Assembly (NCBI GenBank): GCA_965220695.1
Contig: OZ244838.1
Location: 1,178,001 to 1,242,000, forward strand
DNA from: UBA9620 sp965220695
GTDB taxonomy: Bacteria; Acidobacteriota; Vicinamibacteria; Vicinamibacterales; UBA8438
DNA length: 64,000 bases
Direction: 5' to 3'
In this document: in pieces, positions 18,434-27,617 of the stretch
How the letters are laid out: every line of letters begins with the position of its first letter
Position numbering within the stretch: position 1 is the stretch's first letter
Position numbers and translations under genes: made by a program
Notes under the pieces: generated by a model
The model's input: only the letters and a program-made list of their open reading frames with translations
Told to the model about the DNA's origin: nothing
Database searches by the model: none

Positions 18434-20589
18434 AGCGCCGCCGCCTTTGCCGCCGTGCCGGCCGCGCCCGTCGCATCGTCCCCGGTCTGCGCCGCCGGCA
18501 GCAGTGACCGCCCGTCGCAGTAGGGGGGAATCTCGACGCCGAACAGGTCGAGAACCGTCGGGCCGATATCCATGATGCCGGGTGCGTCGGCCGTGATCGG
18601 CCGGTTGGAGAACAGCATGCCGGGTACGTCCGGTGGGTTGAAGTTGTGGTCGCCGCTCCAGTACCGCGTGTTGTCTTCGATGACCTCGTCGCTGATGCCG
18701 CCCGTCACCGAGGCCCATCCCACGCGATGCCCCGGCCGGAAGCCGACAATGAGATCAGGCGCCTCCTTGACGTACGGCCCGGAATAGACCTCGCTGGCGT
18801 CGTAGACTTCGCGCACAGGCCGCACACCCTCGACCTCGTCGAACAGGGCTCGCAGTCCGTCGCGGATGTCCCGCTTCAGTTGATCGGCTTCCGTGCCCGG
18901 CTTCACGATGCCCTGCGCCTCGCGGCCCTCCAGGTTGAGATAGATGCCGCCGAACCCGACCGCGTAGGCGCGGGTACGCTGCCAGTCGACATCGCCGAAC
19001 ATGTCGGCGCCTGTCGGCCCGCCGTCCTTTACAGCCAGGAAGCCGTGCTGGTGGAGCCAGGTGTTCAGGTTGACGCCGCGCCGGAACGGCTTGAAGCCGT
19101 GGTCCGACATCACGAAGAGCGCGGTGTCGTCCCCGACGGCCTCCATCGTGCGCCCGACCAGTGCGTCCATCTCGATGTACAGCTTGCGGATGGCGTCCTT
19201 GTGCTTCCCGTTCCGGCCCCGGTTGGCCGGGTGCGTGTCGTCGAGATGCCGGAAGAACATGTGCTGCAGCCGGTCGGTGATGTCGAACACGCAGACGACG
19301 GCGCCGCGCGAGGTCTTGTCCAGCGCGTCGAAGTACATCCGTTCCCGCTCGGCGTGAATCAGCCAGGTCTGCTCCAGGAACGCGTCTTCGTCCACCACTT
19401 CCTCGTTGAGCGCCGACGTGTCTTCGGCCAGCCCGAGCGTGGCATAGCGTCCCTGGGTCTTCGACAGATACACGGCGTAGGTGAACGGATGCGAGATGGG
19501 CAGCGCCGGCTGGTCGGGGTCGATGTTGATCGGCGTCATGTAGAGCTTGAGATGCGGTGCCGTTTCGAGCAGATAGAACCGCACGATACCAGTCACCGTC
19601 ATGCCGAGCCCCGGCTTGAACTCGAGCGCGATCCAGGGGGTGTGCCGGCGCCGCGGCAATGGATGCACCACGTTGCCGAGATGCAGTTCGGCGCCGCCGC
19701 CGGCGCAGGCGTGGACCTCGAACGGCAGCCGCAGTTCGCCGCCCTCGGTACGCAGGCTGTTCTCCGGTCCGGCGATGTGCCCGCGGGTCACCCCGTCGGT
19801 CCAGTCGATGGGCACACGCTCGCCGCTCGTCAGGGTGAGCCGCTCGTCGGGGTCGCTGCTGAAATAGCAGTACGTGCCCTGGCTGCCCTTGAGGTCGGGG
19901 ACGCTCATGGCCGACAGCAGCGTCCCGTTGAACTTCTCTGCCGGAAACGTGACCGGCACCCGGAGGATCGTGCTGACGATGCCGTGGTCGCCGAGCGTTT
20001 TCCAGAACGGCTGGCTGCGGCGGCCGGCCTCGATCAGTGGTTTGCCCAGCGGGATACGGAACGGACCCAGCGGCAGCGATCGCGCCGGGGGCGCCACCCT
20101 CGCCGAGCAGAGTTCGGGGAGATACGACTTCCGGTTCGGCACCAGGAAGTCGAAGATACGGTGCTTGCCGGGGTTGCAGCCGGTCTGGAACGAGGTCCAC
20201 GCGACCGGCGACTCGGCCAGCAGCGTCGTGCCGAGGCGGTGAAAGCTGCCGTGCCGCCGCAGCTTCGCGAAGTTGGGCAGCACGCCTTCGTTCATCAACG
20301 CTTCGGTCAGAGCGGGATCCTGCCCGTCCAGACCGAGCACGATGACCCGTTTGACCCGGCTGGCTGCCAGCGCCCGGCCGCCGCGTACCTTTTGCACCAC
20401 CAGTCGGATCGGCCAGGTCAGCAGGGTGACCACTGCCAGCACCATCGTGGCCAGCAGGATGAACAGTGAGGAGACGAAGGCGAAGCCGGCGCCCGGACCC
20501 ACGTAGGCCCAGGCGGGCGCGGCCGGCGCCAGCAGTGCGCCAAGCGCGAAGACGGCGACGATCGGCCAGTACGGAGGACGGGCGCTCAT
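18430..20589 (-). CDS. Membrane-anchored type I phosphodiesterase/alkaline-phosphatase-superfamily hydrolase
   Basis: ATG 20589 overlaps the sulfotransferase stop (ATGA), giving 719 residues; the longer frame upstream is antisense noise. The N-terminus has a signal or anchor (AVFALGALLAPAAPAWA) and a second hydrophobic helix (VSSLFILLATMVLAVVTLL). The catalytic domain shows VIVLGLDGQDPAL, SPVAWTSFQTGCNPGKHRIFDFL and MSDHGFKPFRRGVNLN. It is clearly paralogous to the next gene. Two such enzymes side by side downstream of a sulfotransferase suggests a pathway for modifying or turning over an envelope or exported metabolite. The substrate is unknown. Confidence 0.85.
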   Translation of the reverse strand: MSARPPYWPIVAVFALGALLAPAAPAWAYVGPGAGFAFVSSLFILLATMVLAVVTLLTWPIRLVVQKVRGGRALAASRVKRVIVLGLDGQDPALTEALMNEGVLPNFAKLRRHGSFHRLGTTLLAESPVAWTSFQTGCNPGKHRIFDFLVPNRKSYLPELCSARVAPPARSLPLGPFRIPLGKPLIEAGRRSQPFWKTLGDHGIVSTILRVPVTFPAEKFNGTLLSAMSVPDLKGSQGTYCYFSSDPDERLTLTSGERVPIDWTDGVTRGHIAGPENSLRTEGGELRLPFEVHACAGGGAELHLGNVVHPLPRRRHTPWIALEFKPGLGMTVTGIVRFYLLETAPHLKLYMTPINIDPDQPALPISHPFTYAVYLSKTQGRYATLGLAEDTSALNEEVVDEDAFLEQTWLIHAERERMYFDALDKTSRGAVVCVFDITDRLQHMFFRHLDDTHPANRGRNGKHKDAIRKLYIEMDALVGRTMEAVGDDTALFVMSDHGFKPFRRGVNLNTWLHQHGFLAVKDGGPTGADMFGDVDWQRTRAYAVGFGGIYLNLEGREAQGIVKPGTEADQLKRDIRDGLRALFDEVEGVRPVREVYDASEVYSGPYVKEAPDLIVGFRPGHRVGWASVTGGISDEVIEDNTRYWSGDHNFNPPDVPGMLFSNRPITADAPGIMDIGPTVLDLFGVEIPPYCDGRSLLPAAQTGDDATGAAGTAAKAAAL

Positions 20590-21212
20590 GGGTTCCTCGG
20601 GTCGGCGGTGCGGTTGCGATACAAGGTGTCGTCCACCACACCGGTCATCCTGCCGGGGTCGAGGCGGCCGCCGAGAAACCGGTTTACGTCGACGGCGACC
20701 TCGCGCGGGTTCGTGAGCGCCCTGCGATGCTCGACGTACAGTACCTCGCAGTCGCGCCGGCGGGCGAGTTGACGTTCCACACGGCGCAGGTGGTCCTCGA
20801 ACATCTGCTCCAGCGCGGCGTCGTCGGCGTTGCCTCCAGCGGTTCCGCGCCGCTCCAGCATCTTGCGCTGTGACTCCAGCACCTCCTGCAGGTCCCGCCG
20901 CACGAACACAATCTTGTAGTGGTGGCCCGGCGGCAGGTGTTGCAGAAGAAACGAGATGATCTTCACCACCTTGCCGCGCGCGCCGGCGAGCCACGTGGTG
21001 TCACCGCCCTTGTCGAGTTCCTTGACCCGTTCCAGCTCGTGGTAGCCCTTCGGGTTGTCATCGTCGGCGGTCCGCACCCCGTCAACGACCGTCTCGAGCC
21101 CCCCGGCCTCGATCATGCCCATGAGCATCGAGGTCCCCGAACGCGGCAGACCTGACACGACGATCACCGATTCGTCGACACCGGGCGGGCCGCCGCCGAA
21201 CAACCGCCTCAT
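20586..21212 (-). CDS. P-loop sulfotransferase-family protein
   Basis: The 208-residue product has the 5'-phosphosulfate-binding loop GLPRSGTSML near residue 20. The rest of the fold includes VFVRRDLQEVLESQRKML, which resembles the 3'-phosphate-binding region, and a C-terminal YVEHRRALTNPREVAVDVNRFLG. Such proteins transfer sulfate from PAPS to alcohols or amines. ATG 21212 is chosen; the frame remains open upstream but is antisense to cysQ. It is the first gene of a six-gene operon and is divergent from cysQ and the PAPS-forming sat-cysC. That placement supports PAPS as donor. The acceptor is unknown. Confidence 0.8.
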   Translation of the reverse strand: MRRLFGGGPPGVDESVIVVSGLPRSGTSMLMGMIEAGGLETVVDGVRTADDDNPKGYHELERVKELDKGGDTTWLAGARGKVVKIISFLLQHLPPGHHYKIVFVRRDLQEVLESQRKMLERRGTAGGNADDAALEQMFEDHLRRVERQLARRRDCEVLYVEHRRALTNPREVAVDVNRFLGGRLDPGRMTGVVDDTLYRNRTADPRNP

Positions 21213-21335
21213 GAATCCCAAGATGACGCTATTTGAGATCGATGCCTCCGTAGCGGTCAAGGCAATGCGTCTTGCTCTCGCTCCGCCGGTGCACGAACGG
21301 CGCCCGGCGCCGGGCCGGACGGAATCGCAAGCTGC

Positions 21336-21341
21336 TACACT
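21336..21341 (+). promoter_or_regulatory. Candidate -10 element of cysQ (leaderless)
   Basis: TACACT lies exactly 9 bases before the cysQ ATG and no ribosome site is present, the same geometry as the cys leader promoter. No convincing -35 is visible. The 138-bp divergent region (21213-21350) must also hold the sulfotransferase promoter, which I could not locate. Confidence 0.4.
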
Positions 21342-21350
21342 GCGCTCCCG

Positions 21351-22130
21351 ATGGTGACGATGGCGGCGGTCAACGAGATCGCGCTGCAGGCCGGTCGTGA
21401 AGTGCTGCGCCGCTACCGCGCGCGGGATACCTGGGTGCGCCACAAGCCGGACGGGTCGCCCGTGACCGGCGTGGACCTGGCGGCCGAGGAGATCATCCGC
21501 GACGGTCTGCTCGGGCTCGACGACACGATTCCGTATCTGTCCGAAGAACGTGCGCAGCCGGCATACGACGAGCGGCGGCACTGGTCCCGCTACTGGCTCG
21601 TCGACCCCCTCGACGGCACGAAGGAGTTCCTCAATCGGACCGACGAGTTCACCGTGAATATCGCCATGATCGAAGGGGGTGAGCCTGTGCTGGGGGTCGT
21701 GGTCGCGCCGGCGTCCGGGTTGCTCTACTACGCACGCAACGGAGAGGGCGCCTGGAAGCAGGCGGGCGACGGGGCGCCGCAACGGCTCCGTTCGACGCTC
21801 GCTGATCCATCGACGCCGCTGCGCATCGTCGAGAGCCGCTCCCACCCGAGCCCCGCGCTCGAGGCGTTTCTCGCACCGTTCACCATCGCCGAACGTGTCA
21901 AGAGCGGCAGTTCGCTGAAGTTCTGCGTCGTCGCCGATGGGCGCGCCGACGTGTATCCCCGACTGGGCCCGACGATGGAATGGGACGTGGCCGCGGGCGA
22001 CTGCGTCTATCGCAACTCGGGCAATCCCGAACCGCATCCGGGCACACTGCGCTACAACAAGCCGTCGTTGCGGAACGGCAGCTTCGTCATCGGGTTGAAA
22101 CCAGGGACGTATGCGTTGCCTGACGAGTAA
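21351..22130 (+). CDS. cysQ: 3'(2'),5'-bisphosphate nucleotidase CysQ
   Basis: The 259-residue enzyme belongs to the inositol monophosphatase superfamily. The metal-binding motif is WLVDPLDGTKEFL (about residues 81-93) and the second motif is EWDVAAGDC (about 210-218). Glu in LSEE supplies another ligand. It dephosphorylates PAP, the by-product of PAPS-dependent sulfation or reduction, to AMP. It is encoded just upstream of the PAPS-synthesising fusion and divergent from a sulfotransferase, which points to a sulfation role. Because the reductase in this window is of the APS type, PAP should come mainly from sulfotransfer. Confidence 0.93.
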   Translation: MVTMAAVNEIALQAGREVLRRYRARDTWVRHKPDGSPVTGVDLAAEEIIRDGLLGLDDTIPYLSEERAQPAYDERRHWSRYWLVDPLDGTKEFLNRTDEFTVNIAMIEGGEPVLGVVVAPASGLLYYARNGEGAWKQAGDGAPQRLRSTLADPSTPLRIVESRSHPSPALEAFLAPFTIAERVKSGSSLKFCVVADGRADVYPRLGPTMEWDVAAGDCVYRNSGNPEPHPGTLRYNKPSLRNGSFVIGLKPGTYALPDE

Positions 22131-22306
22131 CGCCGGCGGCCGGGTTCGCAACCGCGGCACGGCGCCCCGCGGCAGCGGCGGGTCATGATACATTGTGGCG
22201 TTTATCCGTATGGACCATGCTCGCTCATGAGCTGGGTTCCACCGATTCGCTCACCACACATTCGCAGTCACAGACCGGGCCTGGCTGTCTTGGTCCGAGA
22301 GGAGTC

Positions 22307-24034
22307 GTGAAGTTGTCAGACCATCTGATCGCCCCGCATGGCGGGACGCTTGTCGATCTGTTCGCCGATTCGGCGCGTGCCGAGGAGATCAAGGAGGAGT
22401 CGCGCGACTGGGCGTCCCACGACCTGACCCCCCGGCAGACGTGTGACCTCGAACTGTTGCTCAACGGCGGTTTCTCCCCGTTGCGCGGGTTCATGACCTC
22501 GGCCGACCACGCAACGGTCTGCGCCGACATGCGGCTGGCCGACGGTACGCCCTGGCCGATACCGATCACCCTCGACGTCTCCGAGGCGACTGCCGAGCGG
22601 TTGTCGGCCGGCGCCAGGCTGGCCCTGCGCGATGCGGAAGGCGTCATGCTGGCAGTGATGCACGTCGAGGAGCTGTGGCGCCCGGACCGGGCGGAGGAAG
22701 CGCAGGCGGTTTTCGGCACGACGAACAGGGAGCACCCCGGGGTGGCGCAGCTCCTCGACCGCAGCGAACCGGTCTACGCCGGCGGGCGGCTCGAGGGACT
22801 GCAACCGGTGTCCCACTACGACTACAAGGCGTTGAGGCACACGCCGGCCGAGTTGCGGGCCGCCTTCTCAAAGCTGGGGTGGACACGGGTGGTCGCGTTC
22901 CAGACCCGTAACCCGATGCACCGCGCGCATCAGGAACTGACGCTGCGGGCGGCCAAGGAGATCGAAGCGAATCTGCTGATACATCCGGTCGTGGGCATGA
23001 CGAAGCCGGGGGACGTCGACCACTACACCCGCGTCCGCTGCTATCAGGCGCTGTTGCCGCGCTACCCGCAGCACACCGCCATGCTGTCGCTGCTGCCGCT
23101 GGCGATGCGTATGGGCGGACCGCGCGAGGCGGTCTGGCACGCGATCATCCGCAAGAACCATGGTTGCACCCACCTCATCGTCGGACGCGATCATGCCGGA
23201 CCCGGCAGCGACTCGAACGGAACTCCGTTTTACGGCCCGTATGACGCCCAGGAGCTGCTGAGGCGGCACGAAGCGGAGCTCGGGGTGGCGATGGTGCCCT
23301 TCAAGCTGATGGTCTATGTGGAGCACACTGATTCGTACGCGCCGATCGACGAGGTGCCGGAAGGCACGCGGACGCTGAACCTGTCGGGCACCGGGTTGCG
23401 CGATCGTCTGGCGCAAGGGAAGGTCATCCCGTCGTGGTTCACGTTTCCGACCGTTGCCGAAGAGCTCAAGCGCAGCCATCCGCCGCGTCATCTGCAGGGG
23501 TTCACGCTGCTGTTCACCGGATTGTCCGGATCAGGCAAGTCGACCGTCGCCAATGTGCTGCTGGTCAAGCTGCTGGAGATGGGCGGGCGTCCGGTGACCC
23601 TGCTCGATGGTGACCTGGTCCGCAAGAACCTGTCGTCCGAGCTCGGGTTCTCGCGCGAGCACCGTGATATCAACATTCGGCGCATCGGCTATGTCGCCTC
23701 CGAGATCACCAAGAACGGCGGTGTCGCCATCTGCGCGCCGATCGCACCCTACGACGGCGTGCGCAAACAGGTGCGCGCCATGATCGAACCGCTCGGCGGC
23801 TTCATGGTGGTGCACGTGTCCACGCCGTTGGAGGTCTGCGAGCAGCGCGACCGCAAGGGGCTCTATGCCAAGGCGCGCGCCGGCATCATCAAGGAGTTCA
23901 CCGGCATCTCCGATCCCTACGAGGCGCCCGACGATGCGGAGATCGCCGTCGACACCACGGACCTGACCGCGGAGGAAGCGGCGCAGCAGATCATCCTGCA
24001 CCTAGAGAAGGAAGGCTACGTCGGCGTGGTCTGA
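22307..24034 (+). CDS. Bifunctional sulfate adenylyltransferase / adenylylsulfate kinase
   Basis: I chose GTG 22307, preceded by GAGAGGAG, over an upstream in-frame TTG; this gives 575 residues. The N-terminal part (to about residue 380) is ATP sulfurylase, with QTRNPMHRAHQEL and the phosphate-binding GRDHAGPGSDSNG. The C-terminal 180 residues are APS kinase, with Walker A GLSGSGKST, the DGD motif and KGLYAKARAG. The protein makes APS for the reductive cys operon and PAPS for sulfation. It follows cysQ after a 176-bp gap in which I find no clear separate leader peptide or terminator. Confidence 0.95.
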   Translation: MKLSDHLIAPHGGTLVDLFADSARAEEIKEESRDWASHDLTPRQTCDLELLLNGGFSPLRGFMTSADHATVCADMRLADGTPWPIPITLDVSEATAERLSAGARLALRDAEGVMLAVMHVEELWRPDRAEEAQAVFGTTNREHPGVAQLLDRSEPVYAGGRLEGLQPVSHYDYKALRHTPAELRAAFSKLGWTRVVAFQTRNPMHRAHQELTLRAAKEIEANLLIHPVVGMTKPGDVDHYTRVRCYQALLPRYPQHTAMLSLLPLAMRMGGPREAVWHAIIRKNHGCTHLIVGRDHAGPGSDSNGTPFYGPYDAQELLRRHEAELGVAMVPFKLMVYVEHTDSYAPIDEVPEGTRTLNLSGTGLRDRLAQGKVIPSWFTFPTVAEELKRSHPPRHLQGFTLLFTGLSGSGKSTVANVLLVKLLEMGGRPVTLLDGDLVRKNLSSELGFSREHRDINIRRIGYVASEITKNGGVAICAPIAPYDGVRKQVRAMIEPLGGFMVVHVSTPLEVCEQRDRKGLYAKARAGIIKEFTGISDPYEAPDDAEIAVDTTDLTAEEAAQQIILHLEKEGYVGVV

Positions 24035-24073
24035 AGCCAGGCGCAGCCGTGGCCGCGCGGCGGGGAGACAGAC

Positions 24074-24691
24074 ATGGCATCGCCGGGACCATCGGCCAGG
24101 GGACTGTTCGAACGGGCCTGCGAGCGGTTCGACGCCGCGAACGCCGACGATCCGCAGCGCGACGTCGACGGCGGGATCGAGCAGCCGCGAGCGCTGCTCT
24201 ACGCCCGCCGCATGACCGCGGCGCTCGATCGGTTCCGGCCGCATGCGCCGGAACCGGTGCGGCTCGCCGCCCGTTGCCAGCACATCCGGCGCTGGACGAT
24301 TCCGCGCGCCGACTACCCGGCGGGGCGTGACGGCTACCGGCGCTGGCGGACCGATCTGGCGCAGTTCCACGCCGAGACCGCGGCGGCCCTCCTCGTCGAG
24401 GTCGGGTACGACGAGGCGGTCATTGCGCGGGTGCAGGCGCTGCTGCGGAAGGAGCGGCTCAAGGCCGACGCCGACGTGCAGTTGCTCGAGGACGTGATCT
24501 GCCACGTGTTTCTCGAGCACTATCTGGCCGATTTCGCGAAGACGCAGGACGAAGAAAAGTTGCGTGGCGTGTTGCGCAAGACCTGGCGCAAGATGTCGGA
24601 CGAGGGTCGTCTGGCTGCCCGGGCGCTGGATCTGCAACCCCACGTGCGGCGGCTGGTCGAGCGCGCCGTCACCGCCGGTCCGGACAGGTAG
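24074..24691 (+). CDS. DUF4202 family protein
   Basis: The 205-residue soluble, helical protein matches the DUF4202 pattern: an N-terminal RACERFDAANADDP, ARRMTAALDRFRPHAPEPVRLAARCQHI, a Tyr/Trp/Arg-rich middle (RADYPAGRDGYRRWR) and a C-terminal LEDVICHVFLEHYLADF. Several His/Asp residues are spaced as in HD-type metal sites, but a catalytic role is unproven. DUF4202 genes often accompany ATP sulfurylase genes, and here it follows sat-cysC by 39 bp, so a role in sulfate activation is likely. Confidence 0.85.
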   Translation: MASPGPSARGLFERACERFDAANADDPQRDVDGGIEQPRALLYARRMTAALDRFRPHAPEPVRLAARCQHIRRWTIPRADYPAGRDGYRRWRTDLAQFHAETAAALLVEVGYDEAVIARVQALLRKERLKADADVQLLEDVICHVFLEHYLADFAKTQDEEKLRGVLRKTWRKMSDEGRLAARALDLQPHVRRLVERAVTAGPDR

Positions 24692-24694
24692 CCT

Positions 24695-24717
24695 ACGGCG
24701 CAGACTCCTAGCGCCGT
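24695..24717. terminator. Hairpin between convergent genes
   Basis: A perfect 7-bp inverted repeat (ACGGCGC/GCGCCGT) with a 9-base loop fills the 29-bp gap between the convergent DUF4202 and phoD genes. No T-tract follows on either strand, so it is at best a weak bidirectional terminator. Confidence 0.4.
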
Positions 24718-24720
24718 CGG

Positions 24721-26217
24721 TCAGTTTCCGGTCTTGATCGCTTCGTACAGCAACTCGCCCTGTTCGTCGTGGAACCGGAACGCGGCCGTCGGCGGATCGC
24801 CGGGTGTGACGACGACGTTCAGGAACCCGCCGGTCGGCTCGTCGTAGGTGTAGTACTGCATCACGAGCGCGTCCGGGTCGTTCGAGTCTGGGTCGCCCGG
24901 CGGCCGGCCGACGCGCGAGTTGGCGTCGATGAGGGCGCCGGTCGAGAATTCTTCGAACCCGTTCGGATCGAGCGAGTGATACTGCCAATGGCGGTCGCCG
25001 ACGACGATATAGAAGTTCTTGTCCAGGAATTCGTTCTCCAGCAGCCACGCGAACAGTTCGTCCCGCTCGTGCCGGAACCCTCCCGGGTTCGAGTGGTTGT
25101 CCCGCTTGAGCGGGGCGTGGTTCTCGGCGGGCCGGCCGGCCTGGTTGGCGTCGTCCGGTCCGACCATCGGCGTCGGTGAGATCAGGATCTTGAACGTGGC
25201 GTCGCTCTCCGCCAGCGTGCGCTTGAACCAGGCGAGTTGCTCGGCGCCCCACAGCGTCTTGTCCGGCCCCGGTTCCGCCATGTTGGGGCTACGGTGGTCG
25301 CGCCCTTCACTGAGCCAGATCTGGAGGTCCCGACTTACGCGGTGCGTGCGATAGGTCACCGGGTTCGGGTCGTCCGGGTCGACGACCGGCACCTGTTCCA
25401 GGAAGATCCGTCGGCCGAGGTCCGGCAACGGTGCCTGGTCGCTCGTGTTGTCGCAGTCGTTGTACCGGTAGTCGTGGTCGTCCTTCTCCCAATACGTCGG
25501 CGTGCGCGAGAAGAAGTCGATGAACCGCTGCCGGCCGAGCTGCTCGTGCCACTTCTTTCGCATCGTCGGCGCCGTATCGGCCCGTCCTTCGAAGGGCGTG
25601 TCGTAGTAGACGTTGTCGCCGGTCGCCACGAAGAAGTCCGGCTCGAGCGCGAGCATCGACGCAAGCCCCGGGTAGCCGAGCTCCTTGTCCGGACCGGTAT
25701 AGGCCCGGTTCGGGTTGTTGTAGAACTGGTGGTAGTTCATGCCGGTGACGACAGTGAAGCTCGTGCGCGCTGCGGCGGCGGCGCCCGCGTGCGTCCGGAA
25801 CGACCGGGCGGCGCCGACTTCGGTGTGATCCGGGTCCGGGCCGTAGACGACGCGGTACAGGTACTCGGTTCCCGGTGTCAGCCCGTCGACTTTCGCCTTG
25901 ACAATGTGGTCGCCGTCAGCCACGGCCTGCAGCCAGTCGGTCGTGATCGGGTCCGAGAACTCCTGACTCGTCGAGACCTCGAAGCGGGCGACACCGTCCA
26001 TCCCCGGCAGGTCTCCAGCGACCAGGCCCGCCTTCGATGTCAGCCGCGACTGCAGGATCACCGACGTGGTCGTCACCTCACCCGCGATCTCGCCCTGACC
26101 GTTGGTCATCCCGATCTCGACCGGTTCGGGCGCCCCGTTGCACGCGGCGAGCGCCACGGTGGCGAGCACCATGGCGGCTAGCGCCACGGATCGCCAGGGC
26201 AGGCATCGGCACATCAT
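24721..26217 (-). CDS. phoD: Alkaline phosphatase D family lipoprotein
   Basis: The 498-residue protein has a lipoprotein signal ending VALAAC near residue 25. A fibronectin-like N-terminal PhoD domain follows (TTTSVILQSRLTS, GLTPGTEYLYRVVYGPD). The catalytic metallophosphatase domain contains VATGDNVYYDTP, YWEKDDHDYRYNDCD and a C-terminal VVGDRHWQYHS. It would release phosphate from phosphomono- or diesters outside the inner membrane. A GAGGAG ribosome site precedes the ATG. It is monocistronic, convergent with the DUF4202 gene. Confidence 0.9.
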   Translation of the reverse strand: MMCRCLPWRSVALAAMVLATVALAACNGAPEPVEIGMTNGQGEIAGEVTTTSVILQSRLTSKAGLVAGDLPGMDGVARFEVSTSQEFSDPITTDWLQAVADGDHIVKAKVDGLTPGTEYLYRVVYGPDPDHTEVGAARSFRTHAGAAAAARTSFTVVTGMNYHQFYNNPNRAYTGPDKELGYPGLASMLALEPDFFVATGDNVYYDTPFEGRADTAPTMRKKWHEQLGRQRFIDFFSRTPTYWEKDDHDYRYNDCDNTSDQAPLPDLGRRIFLEQVPVVDPDDPNPVTYRTHRVSRDLQIWLSEGRDHRSPNMAEPGPDKTLWGAEQLAWFKRTLAESDATFKILISPTPMVGPDDANQAGRPAENHAPLKRDNHSNPGGFRHERDELFAWLLENEFLDKNFYIVVGDRHWQYHSLDPNGFEEFSTGALIDANSRVGRPPGDPDSNDPDALVMQYYTYDEPTGGFLNVVVTPGDPPTAAFRFHDEQGELLYEAIKTGN

Positions 26218-26269
26218 GTCTTCTCCTCGTCTGGCAGTGGAGTGTCAGAGCCGCATCATACAGGAATCG

Positions 26270-27256
26270 TCATCGGACGGGTCGCTGTCCGTCGCCGGCC
26301 GTTCGGCTCCACCACCCCGCGGCCAGGCTGCCGATCAGCGAATGGAACACCGTGGAGATGGCGCTGGGGATGGCGACCAGCGGATTGGTGAAGTTGCCGC
26401 GGGCCAGCACCACACCCAGTCCCGAGTTCTGCATGCCGACCTCGATCGCGACGGTGCGCGCCGCCGTTTCGCGACCCAGGATCGCCTTGCCCGCCAGATA
26501 GCCGAACAGGAACCCGAACGCGTGCAGACCGAACACGGCCAGCAGCAGACGGGGGCCGGCGTCGAGTATCTGTTCCCGGCCGGCCCCGATGACCGACGCG
26601 ACGATCAGCGTGATCGTGATGACCGCCACCAGCGGCGCGATCGGCAGCAGCGGTTCGATGGCGCGTGGAAACCGCCACTTGAGCAGCAATCCGGCCGCGA
26701 CCGGCAGAATCACGACCTGCACCGTGTCGAGAAAGAGGCTGGTCGCCGGGACGTCGATGCGGCTGCCGGCCAGGAGCGCGGTGAGGGTCGGGGTCAGCAG
26801 CGCCGCCAGCAGCGTCGACAGTGCGGTCATCGTGACCGAGAGCGCCACATCGGCCTTGGCCAGATAGGAAATGACGTTCGAGGCGGTGCCGCCAGGGCAG
26901 CAGGAGACCAGCACTAGGCCGACCGCGAACGGCGCCGGCAGCGCCAGCAGGTAGCCGAGGCTCCAGCCAAGGGCCGGCATCACCGTGTATTGCAGCAGCA
27001 CACCGGGCAGCACGCGGCCCCGCTCGCGCCCCACGCGGCGAAAATCGTCGAAACCGAGGGTCATGCCCATGCTGAGCATGATCACCCCCAGTCCAATCGT
27101 TATCAGCGGCCCGCTGAACCAGGTGAACCACGCCGGGCGCATGAGCGCGAGCGCGCTGCACGCCAGCACCCAGACCGGAAACGCCGACGTGAGCAGCGAA
27201 AGTATGCGCACGACCGGCCGCATTGTATGGCACGCGGCGGTGGTCGCCCGCTGCAT
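26270..27256 (-). CDS. Bile acid:sodium symporter (BASS) family transporter
   Basis: The 328-residue integral membrane protein has about nine or ten hydrophobic helices and BASS-type hallmarks: MLSMGMTLGFDDFRRV in the fourth region, VLVSCCPGGTASNVISYLAKADVALSVTMT in the core and IEVGMQNSGLGVVLA near the C-terminus. These transport organic anions with sodium; the substrate is unknown. The start could be ATG 27256 or the ATG 33 bases downstream. Its last codons overlap the low-complexity end of a shadow frame only. No operon partner is evident. Confidence 0.9.
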   Translation of the reverse strand: MQRATTAACHTMRPVVRILSLLTSAFPVWVLACSALALMRPAWFTWFSGPLITIGLGVIMLSMGMTLGFDDFRRVGRERGRVLPGVLLQYTVMPALGWSLGYLLALPAPFAVGLVLVSCCPGGTASNVISYLAKADVALSVTMTALSTLLAALLTPTLTALLAGSRIDVPATSLFLDTVQVVILPVAAGLLLKWRFPRAIEPLLPIAPLVAVITITLIVASVIGAGREQILDAGPRLLLAVFGLHAFGFLFGYLAGKAILGRETAARTVAIEVGMQNSGLGVVLARGNFTNPLVAIPSAISTVFHSLIGSLAAGWWSRTAGDGQRPVR

Positions 27257-27601
27257 TCAGTCAATGCGGGCCTGCGACCGGAACACCGTTCGTGGACGGC
27301 TCAGAACCGGAAGCGTCTCCCCCTGGCTTCCGTTCGCGACAGGCCTGCAACCGCCAACATACCGTCGCCTGAGCGCGCGTGGATAGGATGGCCCCGTGTT
27401 GGCCACCAGGCGGTCACCGGCCAGTTGACCGCTGCCCGTCTTGCCTTCAAGCGGCTCGCCGCGACCGTGGGCGCTGTGCAGGAGCCTGCCGGTCTTGGGC
27501 CGGGACGTGCCATCGCGTCTCTGCACCGCCCCGCCACTCCCGGTTGCGGCTGAAATTCGTGGCCTCGCCGAGACACGTGCGGCGTGGCGGGACTGGAGCA
27601 G
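27257..27601. other. Intergenic stretch without recognisable gene
   Basis: Several open frames cross this 345-bp stretch on both strands, but none shows a known motif, ribosome site or plausible protein composition. It may be degraded sequence belonging to the mobile element remnant immediately to the right. Confidence 0.5.
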
Positions 27602-27617
27602 GTGACACAGGGGGGGC

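Noticed and set aside
18434..18718. N-terminal extension of the phosphodiesterase lipoprotein
   Set aside because: The extension overlaps the upstream gene out of frame; GTG 18433 gives GTGA coupling and a lipoprotein signal.
22193..22306. Extended N-terminus of the sat-cysC protein from TTG 22193
   Set aside because: The extra 38 residues do not resemble ATP sulfurylase; GTG 22307 has a ribosome site and begins the conserved part.
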